NCBI RefSeq assembly: GCF_000340965.1
Contig: NZ_ANAY01000004.1
Location: 1-59,877 of the forward strand
DNA length: 59,877 nucleotides
Reading direction: 5' to 3'
DNA from: Nocardiopsis kunsanensis DSM 44524
GTDB lineage: Bacteria > Actinomycetota > Actinomycetes > Streptosporangiales > Streptosporangiaceae
Of the stretch, positions 7,813 to 16,644 are shown in pieces. The notes below the pieces were generated by a model, which worked only from the letters and a program-made list of their open reading frames with translations, did no database searches and had not been told where the DNA came from. Both the position numbers and the translations under genes were made by a program. Each line of letters starts with the position of its first letter. The first letter of the stretch is position 1.

Positions 7813-8429
7813 GGCGGGGTGGGGCAGGGTCCCGGGTCGGGGAGGGACGGGGCCGGATGCGGCTCGCGCAGGACCGTCCGAGAGGCCGCGAATGCCCCGT
7901 TACACACAACGGTTTCTCCCGCCACCGGTTTGCCACAAGTGGCCACGAAGCGCTCGTGAAGGGGTTTCCGGTCCCGTGTTGTACCGCGTGTTGCTACCGT
8001 GACGGACATCAGTGACGGCCCCGGGATCGTCCCGCATCTCCTACACACACCGCTTACGCGTTCCCGAGGAGGACGAGTGCCCCAACGGCGGAGCTCACCC
8101 CCACCACCGCGTCCTGCTCCTCCCAGCGGTCCCTCTCATCCCCCGCTTCTCCGGCGCGCGCTGTGCCTTCGGCGCGCCCGACGTGCTCGAGACTCCTGGT
8201 CCTGACGCCCCTGCGCTTCCGGCCCCTCGCTGACGCACCCCGGCCCCACGGGGCCGACGGACACCACGGATTCATCGGATCCTCCTCCGAGAGACGCACC
8301 CGAGCCCCGCGCCTCGTTCCACCCCCGGACGTGTCCTGCCCCCGTGCCCGACTCCCCCGACCTGCCCCCGGGCGCGGGCGGAACACGGCCTTGGCCCCCA
8401 CGAGCTTCGCCCCCACGAGACGGACGTGC
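7813..8429. other. 617-nt gap between sulfur operon and Cmr operon
   Basis: No convincing gene lies here. The Cas10 frame stays open back to 8163, but the extra 89 residues are low-complexity Arg/Pro-rich sequence with no HD motif, so I treat them as untranslated. I looked for a CRISPR array or a lone repeat and saw none. A TACCGT at 7995-8000 resembles an actinobacterial -10, but no properly spaced -35 is evident. The Cmr promoter must be in or upstream of this gap. Confidence 0.5.
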
Positions 8430-10364
8430 ATGAGTCGACAAGATCTGATCCTGCTCGCCTTCGGCGGCATCCAGCGCTACATCGCCGAGTCGCACTCGAC
8501 CGCCGACCTCGGCAACGCCAGCAGGATCGTCGCCGAACTGGCCAAGAGGGCCGCCGAGGCGCTGAGCGGCCAGGAGGGCTGCGCCCTCGTCATCCCGTCA
8601 CAGAGCGCGCTGGCTCGGGCCGCGGGCCCGGACGCCTCTCCCGAGGCCCCGCCCAACACCCCGAGCCGGGTCGTAGCGCTGGCACCAGAGGGCCGGGGCG
8701 CCGACTACGCCCATGCGGCCGCCGAGCACGCACACGAGGTGTGGAGAAGGTGGATCGGCGACCTGTTCGAGAGCGCCGGCGCGACGCCCGAGACCCCCGG
8801 GTTCCCGGACGTCATGTGGTCCGTGGCCCCGGCCTCGGCGGGCGACTACCGCGCACAATGGAACCTCGCGCAGACCACGCTGGCCGCGCGCAAGCGTGTT
8901 CGCACCTTCGACTTCCCCGAGCGCACGCCCGCTGGTCCGGGCAATTCCGGCGACCCGCGCGGCCGCTTCGGCCCGCGTCCGTGCGCGGTCTCCCCACGGT
9001 GGCACTCCGAACCGGACCGGCCGGCCGGGGCCCGCGACCACGAGAAGCACGAGGAGCTCTCGGCCGCAGTGTGGTTGAAGCGGCTCTGGCACGCGAACGA
9101 CAAGCTTCCCCCGAAGGAGCAGCAGAAGGCGAGGAAGAAGGCCCCGGAGGCAAAGGACATCCCTCTGGGATTCCCCTCCACCGCCGCCGTCGCCACCGCG
9201 CCCTACCGCGCGAAGGTTCTGGATCGGTGGGAGGACGAGACGGTCCGCGATCAGGTCGAGACGCTCTACGACGCCGCCCACAAGGTGATGCCCGACGAGG
9301 AACACCATGTCGTCGAAGCCCCGGTCCCCGCGCTGAAGGACCACGAGGACGGCGGCGGAAGCGACAGCGCCGAGCTCAAGCGCTGGTTCGTGCGCAACGG
9401 CGGCTGGTGGGTCGTACCCGAGACCTGGGACGCCGAGACCCTCGTCCACAAGCACCGGATGCGCGGTTCGGACGCGCAGCGGTCCGTCGCCGATACGGCC
9501 GCCGAGGCCAAACGGCTCGAGCGCACGGTCGCCGAGGGGCGCAGGGCCGCCGAGAACCTGGCCGAAACGGTTGACCGCTCCCCCAACCCGTACTTCGCGA
9601 TCTTGGTGGCCGACCTCGATGGGCTCGGCAAGCACCTGAGCGAGCACGCCGACCAGGACCAGCACGGACGAGTCTCGGAGCGGCTCGCGCAGATCTCCGA
9701 CATTCACAGGTCGAGTATCAGAGAGCGCCAGGGGGCCGCGGTCTACTCCGGCGGTGACGACCTCATGGCGTTCCTGCCCGCCGCCGAAGCGTTGAACGCC
9801 GCCGACGACTGCCGTCGCGCGGTCCTCCAGGACCCGACGGACCTGTCCAGCGATCCCGACCCCACCTCCATCAGCGCCGCGGTGGTCTTCGTCCACCAGG
9901 GAACGCCGTTGCACCTGTCGGTCGAGCGTGCAGGGGAACTGTTGGCGGAGGCCAAGAGCGTCAACAAAAAGAAGGCCCTTGCCGTCGGTTACGTCACCGG
10001 CTCGGACGCTCGCGCGCATACCGTCCGGCCCTGGACGACCTCGTTCGTCGACGACGCGCTGGAGGCACTGAACACGTTCATGCCCCACTGCCAAGGCGAG
10101 AGCGAGAGGCAGCAGCCGGTCTCGCCTCGGCTGCTGCACGACCTGAGGTCCTCCTACGCGGACCTGGCAGAGATGGCACGAACGTCAGGGCTGACCGAAA
10201 CGATTTTCGAGGGAGAGGTGACACGTTTGGTGTGCAGGCACGGCGGAAACCGGGAGCAGGCTCGGAGCCTCCTGAGGCTCGGGCGCTCCGAGCACGATGC
10301 CCCTTCGGTCGTGCCCATGGCCGCCGCTCGGGTCGCCGCGTTCCTCAGGAGGTGGGCGTGGTGA
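8430..10364 (+). CDS. cas10: Cas10/Cmr2, HD-less type III-B CRISPR polymerase/cyclase
   Basis: The 644-aa protein is the large subunit of the Cmr effector complex. It begins directly with the first Palm-like domain (ILLAFGGIQRYIAES, then NASRIVAELAKRA). The second Palm domain has FAILVADLDGLGKHL (from residue 389) and the cyclase motif YSGGDDLMAF (GGDD at 441-444), so synthesis of cyclic oligoadenylates on target binding is expected. The usual N-terminal HD nuclease is absent, and only about five scattered cysteines are present, so no four-cysteine zinc knuckle was seen. I chose the ATG at 8430 because upstream sequence is low-complexity; the ribosome site (GAGACGG) is moderate. Its stop overlaps the cmr3 start as GTGA. 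Confidence 0.92.
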   Translation: MSRQDLILLAFGGIQRYIAESHSTADLGNASRIVAELAKRAAEALSGQEGCALVIPSQSALARAAGPDASPEAPPNTPSRVVALAPEGRGADYAHAAAEHAHEVWRRWIGDLFESAGATPETPGFPDVMWSVAPASAGDYRAQWNLAQTTLAARKRVRTFDFPERTPAGPGNSGDPRGRFGPRPCAVSPRWHSEPDRPAGARDHEKHEELSAAVWLKRLWHANDKLPPKEQQKARKKAPEAKDIPLGFPSTAAVATAPYRAKVLDRWEDETVRDQVETLYDAAHKVMPDEEHHVVEAPVPALKDHEDGGGSDSAELKRWFVRNGGWWVVPETWDAETLVHKHRMRGSDAQRSVADTAAEAKRLERTVAEGRRAAENLAETVDRSPNPYFAILVADLDGLGKHLSEHADQDQHGRVSERLAQISDIHRSSIRERQGAAVYSGGDDLMAFLPAAEALNAADDCRRAVLQDPTDLSSDPDPTSISAAVVFVHQGTPLHLSVERAGELLAEAKSVNKKKALAVGYVTGSDARAHTVRPWTTSFVDDALEALNTFMPHCQGESERQQPVSPRLLHDLRSSYADLAEMARTSGLTETIFEGEVTRLVCRHGGNREQARSLLRLGRSEHDAPSVVPMAAARVAAFLRRWAW

Positions 10365-11587
10365 GCCCGATCCTTCCGGACCACGACCCGTTCAGCGCCC
10401 TGACGCTGCCCGGACACTCGAAGCCTGCCGAACCAGCTGGCCAGAGTGAACCGGCCGAGCCGCGTGAATCGCCTGGGCAGCGCGAGCAGGTCTGGACATC
10501 ACTCCGGCCGCGAGACGCGGTACACGTGCGCGACGGACGCACCATCATCTCCGGCGCAGGCGGTGCGGCTCGAACCCGGCAACCCTGGCCGACGACGATC
10601 GCCGGTGCGTTGGGGGCCGCCTTCGCGGCCCGCCCGGGTACACCTCGCCCACGAACGGTGCGCGGCCCATTTCTCGGGTACCGGGAGGGTCCGGCCCCCG
10701 AATGGTCCCTCACCTTTCCTATGCCGGCCGACCTGGTCAGAACGCAGGACGGTCACGGTTGGCGCCGTGTACGTCCGAGGGACCTGGAGGGTGTTCGGAC
10801 CGATGCAGATGAGCCGGGCATGAGATTCCTGCATGCCGACGACGCCGGCGACTCGCCGGACGACCTGTGGTTGCACCGAGAAGACCTCGAGAATCACTTG
10901 TGCGGGCACGACCCCGACCAAGATGAGTTGGATGACCTGAAGCCGCCCATGGAACGCGAGCGGCGCGTGGGCATCGCCCGCGAGGACCGGGCGGTGATGC
11001 ATTCGCACACCTACACCACCGAGTACTTGCGGCTCAAGGACACGCAGCTCCGCACGTGGGCCTTCCTCGCGGTGAGCGAGCTCGCGCCGGGCGCTGCAGC
11101 ACCGGAGCCCGGGCCGGTACGTCTCGGCGGCGGCGGTCGCGTCGCGGATCTGGAGGTGTGCCAGGCTGAGCACTCTCCCAACTTTCCGCAGCGCCCGAAG
11201 AGCTTTCCCGGGGGGAAAGTACTCGTCTACTTGGCGACCCCAGCGATCTGGCGTGTCCGAGGCGACCGGGAGGGGTGGCGGAACAGGTGGGCTCCGCCAC
11301 TGCCCGAGAACGCCCACCTTGTCGCCGCCGCCGTCAAGCGAGCCGAGCACGTGGCCAGCTCGGGCCTCGACGGGCAGAAAACCCCCCGCTACGCGTGGCT
11401 GCGGTGGGCGGTGCCGGCCGGCTCTGTCTACCTGCTGCAGTTCACCGGCCCGGCCCCGGAAGCAGCAGCGGAGCGCTGGGCCCGGCGTTCCCATGCGCGC
11501 GCGTGGGGCGAGACGGACAGCGATGAAGTCACGCGTGAGCTGGCCACCGCCGGCTTCGGACTGGTTCTGACAGGGACGTGGACATGA
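10361..11587 (+). CDS. cmr3: Cmr3, type III-B RAMP subunit binding the crRNA 5' tag
   Basis: The 408-aa Cas5-group RAMP protein normally sits beside Cas10 and holds the 5' repeat-derived tag of the crRNA. Supporting features are its position after cas10, an N-terminal segment with LRPRDAVHVRDGRTI, and the glycine-rich RLGGGGRVADLEV typical of RAMP folds. The start is placed at the GTG of the GTGA overlap; AGGAGG ends 8 nt upstream, and a GTG three bases earlier is also possible. The family call is from gene order and general RAMP features, because Cmr3 diverges strongly in sequence. Confidence 0.85.
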   Translation: MSPILPDHDPFSALTLPGHSKPAEPAGQSEPAEPRESPGQREQVWTSLRPRDAVHVRDGRTIISGAGGAARTRQPWPTTIAGALGAAFAARPGTPRPRTVRGPFLGYREGPAPEWSLTFPMPADLVRTQDGHGWRRVRPRDLEGVRTDADEPGMRFLHADDAGDSPDDLWLHREDLENHLCGHDPDQDELDDLKPPMERERRVGIAREDRAVMHSHTYTTEYLRLKDTQLRTWAFLAVSELAPGAAAPEPGPVRLGGGGRVADLEVCQAEHSPNFPQRPKSFPGGKVLVYLATPAIWRVRGDREGWRNRWAPPLPENAHLVAAAVKRAEHVASSGLDGQKTPRYAWLRWAVPAGSVYLLQFTGPAPEAAAERWARRSHARAWGETDSDEVTRELATAGFGLVLTGTWT

Positions 11588-12498
11588 AAGACCTGCTCAT
11601 CTACTTCTATGCCGAATCCCCCGTGCACGCGGGGGCCTCGGACACCGACGGCGACGTCGACCTGCCCATCCAGAGGGAGGGCCACTCCCTTTATCCGACG
11701 ATCTTCGGACAGAGTCTCAAGGGGGCCTTCCGCCAGGCAGCCCACGATCGTGTGGCCTCCGGAGGAACCGACTGGTCGAAGGCGGACATCGACACCCTGT
11801 TCGGCTCTCCCCCGGGTAAGGGAGGATCCACGACACCCGGGTTGCTGATGGTGGGCGACGCGCAGTTGGTGGCGATGCCTGTGCCGACCCTGCAAAAAAC
11901 CTTCGCCTGGGTGACGTCGGAGCTCGCTCTGGGACGCCTGGCCCGCAAGTACCACGCAATCGGAGTGCAGGATCTCGGCGGTGTGCCGAAGAACCCCGCT
12001 CAAGCACTTCCTACGCGTGGGGAATGGGGTGGGGAACAGACCGTCGGCCCCCTGGTGCTCCACGTCGACTGCAAGGCCGACCCGACCGAGCTCAGGGACT
12101 GGGCAGAGCGTATCCGTGAGGACGCTTTCGACTCCGGGCCGACTTTCAACCCCTTCGGAAGCAAGTTCACTGAGGACCTCCTTCTCGTCAACGGCGATGC
12201 CATGGTGGCGCTTGTGAAGGAGAGCACCGAGGTCAGCGTGCGTGTGCAGTTGAAGCAAGATGACAAGGTGGTCGACAAGGGCCCTTTCCAAAGCGAATAT
12301 CTCCCGGCCGAGACCCTCCTGGCCTGCACAATCACCCTGTGCCCCTCCCACTCAGGGGTGGAGGCCGACCGTCGGCACGAAGAGCTGCTCGCCTCTCTCC
12401 TGCATGACCGCGGTTCGGCACTGCACCAGATCGGTGGTGACGAGAGCCTCGGGAAGGGCCTCGTGTGGACCCGCATCGCAGGTCGGGAGGGGCGATGA
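11584..12498 (+). CDS. cmr4: Cmr4, type III-B backbone and target-RNA nuclease
   Basis: The 304-aa Cas7-group protein polymerises along the crRNA and cleaves target RNA every six nucleotides. Its N-terminus (ESPVHAG, then GDVDLPIQREGHSLYPTIFG) matches the Cmr4 consensus. The catalytic loop aspartate in DVDLPIQRE falls at residue 26 from the ATG at 11584, the same number as in the well-studied archaeal Cmr4, so RNA cleavage should be intact. QSLKGAFRQAA is the conserved following helix. The ATG is chosen because it forms an ATGA overlap with cmr3 and has AGGGA 8 nt upstream; a GTG at 11578 is less likely. Confidence 0.93.
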   Translation: MKDLLIYFYAESPVHAGASDTDGDVDLPIQREGHSLYPTIFGQSLKGAFRQAAHDRVASGGTDWSKADIDTLFGSPPGKGGSTTPGLLMVGDAQLVAMPVPTLQKTFAWVTSELALGRLARKYHAIGVQDLGGVPKNPAQALPTRGEWGGEQTVGPLVLHVDCKADPTELRDWAERIREDAFDSGPTFNPFGSKFTEDLLLVNGDAMVALVKESTEVSVRVQLKQDDKVVDKGPFQSEYLPAETLLACTITLCPSHSGVEADRRHEELLASLLHDRGSALHQIGGDESLGKGLVWTRIAGREGR

Positions 12499-12938
12499 CA
12501 GAGTTCAAACGCGTCGGTCAGCACATGGCGGTCAAAGCCGCCCACATCATCGACCGCTCAGAAAGCGCGCACTCGAAGGAGCTTCGCGCGCGCTTTCGCC
12601 AACTACCCGGGCAGTTGCGCATCAGCGGGCTCACCGCCACCTACGCCTTCCTGGCCTCGCGTGAAAGTTCGCCCAGCGCGGAAGGTCTACAGAAAGCCTA
12701 CAAGGAGGTCACCGAGCAGATCAGGGAACACCTGGTCGAGAAGAGCCCCATCGGGGACGGGGCGATCGGCACGGATTTGCCCAAGGCACACCACGAGACA
12801 CTGACAGCTCTGGGCAAGATGGGCCCGCTGGACTATGCCCGCGCGACCCGTGAGATCTCCGAACTGTTCGTGTGGCTGCGCCGATTGTCCGACACCGTCT
12901 CGCCCCGAGGTCCGGAGCGCTCCGAGGACAACCGATGA
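12495..12938 (+). CDS. cmr5: Cmr5, type III-B small subunit
   Basis: The 147-aa protein is mostly helical (VGQHMAVKAAHIIDR, YARATREISELFVWLRRL), as expected for the small subunit that stacks along the inner filament and helps bind target RNA. It has ATGA overlaps with cmr4 upstream (12495-12498) and cmr6 downstream. The PGQLRISGLTATYAFLA segment is a recognisable Cmr5 element (surface helix then Gly-Leu). Length and gene order both fit the family. Confidence 0.88.
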   Translation: MTEFKRVGQHMAVKAAHIIDRSESAHSKELRARFRQLPGQLRISGLTATYAFLASRESSPSAEGLQKAYKEVTEQIREHLVEKSPIGDGAIGTDLPKAHHETLTALGKMGPLDYARATREISELFVWLRRLSDTVSPRGPERSEDNR

Positions 12939-14056
12939 ACGACGATGTATCGCGCCGCCCCACACCCGCGGACCTGGCCCGCTCCACGAAGGCACCCACC
13001 GGAGGACCCGAGCGGGGAGGGAACAGTCGCCAGGAAACTGCCCGCACACGCGGCCAGAAACAGGGAAAACCCTCGGGCCAGAAGGTGTCTGCCCCGAACA
13101 ACGATCGCACGATCCCGGCCGAGGGCCCGCTCAAATCCCAGCTCGAGGTCGCCTGGCACAAGTGGAATCCGAATGACAAGCATTCGCCCGTGGTCCCTTA
13201 TCTCCGGCACCCGGGCAGAACCCTCTCCGACCCCGGGCTCTCCACCGCCAACGCCCTGATCATCCTCCGCCAGGCCGCCTTCCTGACCGGCGAGGATGCG
13301 CCCACGCTCTCTCAGAACGCTGAGCAAGCAGTTCTGCGATGGGCCCAGACCCGCCGGGGCGGCATTGATGGCGCCCACTCTCTCGGGCAGAACCCGAAGC
13401 TCTTGGCGCACGCGACCCGCCGACGCTCGCACGCACTCAAGCAACTGGAGAAGAACGGGCAACACGTGCGCCGGCTCGAGATGATCCCGGAATGGCGTGT
13501 GGTGGTCGGCCTCGGCGAGCGTTCCAGCCCGCACGAGATCGGCATGGCCCTGCACGGCACCTACGGCTGGCCGTACTTGCCCGGGACCGGGCTCAAAGGG
13601 GTCGCGGCCGCGTACGCGCGAGCGACCGGGGAAGCGGCATCGGACCCTGAGACCTACCAATTGGTTTTCGGGAATGCCGCAGATTCCGCGGAAGCGAACC
13701 TGGGTGGTGAAGCGATGGGCGGCGTGCGTTTCCTGGATGCGCTGCCGAAGGTCCACAAGAACAAGGGGGTGAGGGTCGAGGTCGACGTGGTCACCCCGCA
13801 CGAGAAGCCGTATTACGACGCGACACTCGCTGCGGACGACAAGAAGAAGGTCGAGCATCCGGGTGAACACCACCAACCCGTGCCGCTGGCGTTCCTGACC
13901 ATCAGAGGTGGTTCTTTCCTCGCCGACCTCGTGGGCCCGGAAAAACTCGTCGAGCCGGCGGAGTCGTGGCTGCGCGGGGGTGCGGAGGAACTGGGCATCG
14001 GCGCGAAGACGGCTTCCGGTTACGGATACATGCAAGTGAAGCGGAGTGATGCATGA
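12935..14056 (+). CDS. cmr6: Cmr6, type III-B RAMP subunit
   Basis: The 373-aa Cas7-group protein caps the Cmr backbone near the crRNA 3' end. After a basic, disordered N-terminus of about 65 residues comes the RAMP core, with WRVVVGLGERSSPHEIGMAL, the conserved YLPGTGLKGVAAAYAR (substrate loop), GGVRFLDALP, and the C-terminal glycine-rich LGIGAKTASGYGYM. The ATG at 12935 gives an ATGA overlap with cmr5. In the commonest type III-B order cmr6 ends the module; here it is followed by two non-core genes and then cmr1. Confidence 0.92.
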   Translation: MNDDVSRRPTPADLARSTKAPTGGPERGGNSRQETARTRGQKQGKPSGQKVSAPNNDRTIPAEGPLKSQLEVAWHKWNPNDKHSPVVPYLRHPGRTLSDPGLSTANALIILRQAAFLTGEDAPTLSQNAEQAVLRWAQTRRGGIDGAHSLGQNPKLLAHATRRRSHALKQLEKNGQHVRRLEMIPEWRVVVGLGERSSPHEIGMALHGTYGWPYLPGTGLKGVAAAYARATGEAASDPETYQLVFGNAADSAEANLGGEAMGGVRFLDALPKVHKNKGVRVEVDVVTPHEKPYYDATLAADDKKKVEHPGEHHQPVPLAFLTIRGGSFLADLVGPEKLVEPAESWLRGGAEELGIGAKTASGYGYMQVKRSDA

Positions 14057-15042
14057 CCATCCACATCGTGCCCGTCGGCCTGTCCCTTGCCGACACCCTC
14101 TCGCAAAGCAAGGCGAATGGGTCAAATGTCCTACGCGAAACGAAAAAACAGTGGAAGGACAGTCAGCTCGGTTTCTGCCCAAAAACATGCGATATCTCCA
14201 CCCTGTTGCATAACGCACTCGGTGATGGGGTCACCGCTCAGGGATCGGAGGCCGACCTCCAAAAACTCGAAAAGGTCACAGCCGAACACGAGATCGACCA
14301 GTGGGGATCACAGACCCGCTACTCCGCAGAACTCGATGCCATGAAAGCTGAAGACCCGAACCTGAATTCGGACGACCTGATCCTTCTACTGGCCAGCGAC
14401 ACCCACGACGGCCTTCTGTGCGCAGCCCTGAACGCTCTTGCTCTCGCCAAGGGCGACCTCGACCTGATCTGGTATCGACACAGCGTGGAGGTCTGGCCCC
14501 AGAAGGAGACAGGAGACTCCCACAAGAAAGACCTGGTCCGCTTCCATCGTCGGCAGATCATTATCGTGTGCGTCAATAATCTGGACGTGAAAACCAAGGA
14601 CGGGTTCAATGTGGCATTGAAGGATCTCACATCTCTCGGGGATGTACTGACGGGCGGACCTGAAAAAGGAACCGAAAAAATTCACCGGGACGACAAGGAG
14701 GAGGTCCGCTTCCACCTCACGGGTGGGTACCGCACGACGCTGCCGTACCTACTAGCTGTGGCCGAATGGGTGAAGTCCCTGTCGAAAAACCCTGTGAGCG
14801 CTCACCTGATCCCCGAAAAAGACACGAAATCTACTCGCATCCCGCTGCGCTGGCTCAACGAAGACCAGGTACGCAGTGAGCTGAACAGATTTTCCCCCGA
14901 GGGACACTGCGGGCAGACACTTCCCAATTCCTATCTTCTCGGCTATGCCTATGAAGAATACCAACCGGGGAACTACCGGCTCACAGAATTCGGAACGAAC
15001 ATGCGCCGACTCTTCTCCTATCATAAGGAATCGGTCCGGTGA
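14053..15042 (+). CDS. CARF-type (APE2256-like) cyclic-oligoadenylate sensor candidate
   Basis: The 329-aa protein begins MTIHIVPVGLSLADTL, the first strand and glycine loop of CARF Rossmann domains. LLLASDTHDGLLCAAL (111-126) matches the SDT motif and LTGGYRTTLPYLLAVAEW (222-239) the G-G-[YF] motif of the APE2256/TIGR02619 family. The C-terminus (NYRLTEFGTNMRRLF, 307-321) resembles the end of a winged helix. No HEPN R-x4-H, PD-D/ExK, RelE or membrane segment was seen, so it should sense the signal rather than kill. It overlaps cmr6 by ATGA and the next gene by GTGA. Local GC is clearly lower than in its neighbours, which suggests recent acquisition. Confidence 0.8.
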   Translation: MTIHIVPVGLSLADTLSQSKANGSNVLRETKKQWKDSQLGFCPKTCDISTLLHNALGDGVTAQGSEADLQKLEKVTAEHEIDQWGSQTRYSAELDAMKAEDPNLNSDDLILLLASDTHDGLLCAALNALALAKGDLDLIWYRHSVEVWPQKETGDSHKKDLVRFHRRQIIIVCVNNLDVKTKDGFNVALKDLTSLGDVLTGGPEKGTEKIHRDDKEEVRFHLTGGYRTTLPYLLAVAEWVKSLSKNPVSAHLIPEKDTKSTRIPLRWLNEDQVRSELNRFSPEGHCGQTLPNSYLLGYAYEEYQPGNYRLTEFGTNMRRLFSYHKESVR

Positions 15043-16640
15043 GCGACACCGGAGAGGAATCCAACAAGAAATTCAATTCCACCCCTCTCTTCGACCACTT
15101 GAGGAAGCGCTGCAGCTCCGGAATCGGAGAGGACATCGCCTGCCACCGCCCCCCGGCCCAGCCGAAGAACGACGACCGTGCTCTGTCCTACGTGGGTGAA
15201 GTCAGAGAGTACGAACTCATCCCCAGGCTCATGAGCGGGAGAGACACGGTCACCGAGAACGATGTTGAAGAATCCATCGTCAGGATCGCCCGCCACCTGA
15301 GCGACAGGCGGGATGCCCTCTTCGCCGTGATCTACAATCCCCTTGGTGTGATACCTCGAGTCCGCGGGGACCTGGGTACAGAGTTCCATCAATGGGCAGC
15401 GTGGTGTTGGACGTCAGAGGCAGCATGGCGTGTCCTCGACCCGAAGAACGGGGAGTTCTCCCATCCACTAACAGAGAACGAGGTCGCCAACCTGGCACCG
15501 ATCGCTGCCAGACAGCGTTTCCTGGCGTGGAGCGAGGCGTATCGCACTGCGAATAAGAAAGGGGACGACGAAGAACAGAGCATGGGGCCACCCGACACCC
15601 GGCTACGGGTTCTCGGCAAGGACGCATCCCACCTCCTGCACACCTATGCACGTGAAGCCCGCCAGGAATGGGCATGGTTCCTCTGCCGCCACGAGTCTTT
15701 GCCTGCCTTGGACGGGGTCGGCCCGCGCGGGCTCGAGCGGGAGACCGACCTGTTGCTATTCAAGTGCCCCAATTCTTCTCCCGCGTCCACCTTCTGGTGT
15801 TTCGCCCCAATGATGATTCACGCGAACCTCCAGTCCGCGGCGGACTCGCCGACGCAGAACGACCGAGATGCCGCAACAGCCCTCCTGGAGACCCACCACC
15901 TTCCTCGTTTCCGGCTCTGGACAGCAGCAAAGGCGTCGCTGTCGTTGACGAAGTGCCCTGGAGGCGCGTGGTTCTGGGCAGGTCTCACGGCTGTCCTGGC
16001 AGTGGGAACCGTCTTCCTGTCCCTCTCCGCCTTCGCCTTGCTTCCGCTTCCCCCGCCGGACAGGACAGCGATGTGGGCAGCGCCGGTGACCGTCGCGCTG
16101 GGCCTGATCGGGGTCGCCGTATTCGGTCGGCTGTGGGCCATGCCCTGGATGCTCCGTGTCCCGGCGGCTGCCGCCATCGGCTTGCTCATGCTGACCACCA
16201 TGAACCCCGCTTGGTGGCACGCGGCTTTCGCCGGCACCGGTGCATCCAAGGATGTCCCTTCGTCATGGTCCGGGCCGCACCCGTTCTGCGTGGCCCTGCT
16301 CCTGGCGACGGCAGCGTTCGCCTACCTGCTGGTCAACGTGCGCAACACCGGGGTCGACCTGTGCATGGCCCTGGGGCGCGCGCTCGCCGTGTGGGTGGTC
16401 TCCGCCGTCCACTCCGTGCTTGTTGCGCTGTTCGGTCTGACCTGGGTGGTGCCGCTCTTCAGCGAGGACGGCGACGTGTTCGTTGCCGTGTGGTCCGGCC
16501 ACCCTGAAGCAGCCATCACCGCCCTGCTCCAGGCCGGCGCCTGGTGTCTCGTCGCAGGCGTCTTCTCCCAGATCCTGTGGGACGACCGTCCCCTGACCAC
16601 CCCCCTCGCCCACGCGCACTGGCGCGCAGAAGAAAGGTGA
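15039..16640 (+). CDS. Polytopic membrane protein in Cmr operon, putative effector
   Basis: I do not recognise this 533-aa protein. Residues 1-305 are soluble and rich in Trp and charged residues (for example EFHQWAAWCWTSEAAWRVL at 115-133 and EARQEWAWFLCRHE at 206-219), with no nuclease, protease or nucleotide-binding motif. Residues about 310-515 hold roughly six membrane segments near 312-336, 345-366, 372-398, 415-433, 444-474 and 494-514. The GTG start overlaps the CARF gene stop (GTGA), and cmr1 follows after 4 nt, so it is translated with the Cmr complex. I infer an effector that disturbs the membrane when the CARF partner senses cOA. A scaffold tethering Cmr to the membrane is an alternative. 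Confidence 0.6.
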   Translation: MSDTGEESNKKFNSTPLFDHLRKRCSSGIGEDIACHRPPAQPKNDDRALSYVGEVREYELIPRLMSGRDTVTENDVEESIVRIARHLSDRRDALFAVIYNPLGVIPRVRGDLGTEFHQWAAWCWTSEAAWRVLDPKNGEFSHPLTENEVANLAPIAARQRFLAWSEAYRTANKKGDDEEQSMGPPDTRLRVLGKDASHLLHTYAREARQEWAWFLCRHESLPALDGVGPRGLERETDLLLFKCPNSSPASTFWCFAPMMIHANLQSAADSPTQNDRDAATALLETHHLPRFRLWTAAKASLSLTKCPGGAWFWAGLTAVLAVGTVFLSLSAFALLPLPPPDRTAMWAAPVTVALGLIGVAVFGRLWAMPWMLRVPAAAAIGLLMLTTMNPAWWHAAFAGTGASKDVPSSWSGPHPFCVALLLATAAFAYLLVNVRNTGVDLCMALGRALAVWVVSAVHSVLVALFGLTWVVPLFSEDGDVFVAVWSGHPEAAITALLQAGAWCLVAGVFSQILWDDRPLTTPLAHAHWRAEER

Positions 16641-16644
16641 CCCC

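Noticed and set aside
8163..8429. 89-codon upstream extension of cas10
   Set aside because: It is Arg/Pro-rich with no HD motif or family resemblance. The ATG at 8430 places the conserved Palm domain at the N-terminus.
7813..8429. Possible CRISPR repeats beside the Cmr operon
   Set aside because: The few short similar words do not recur with regular spacing, and no repeat-spacer pattern exists.
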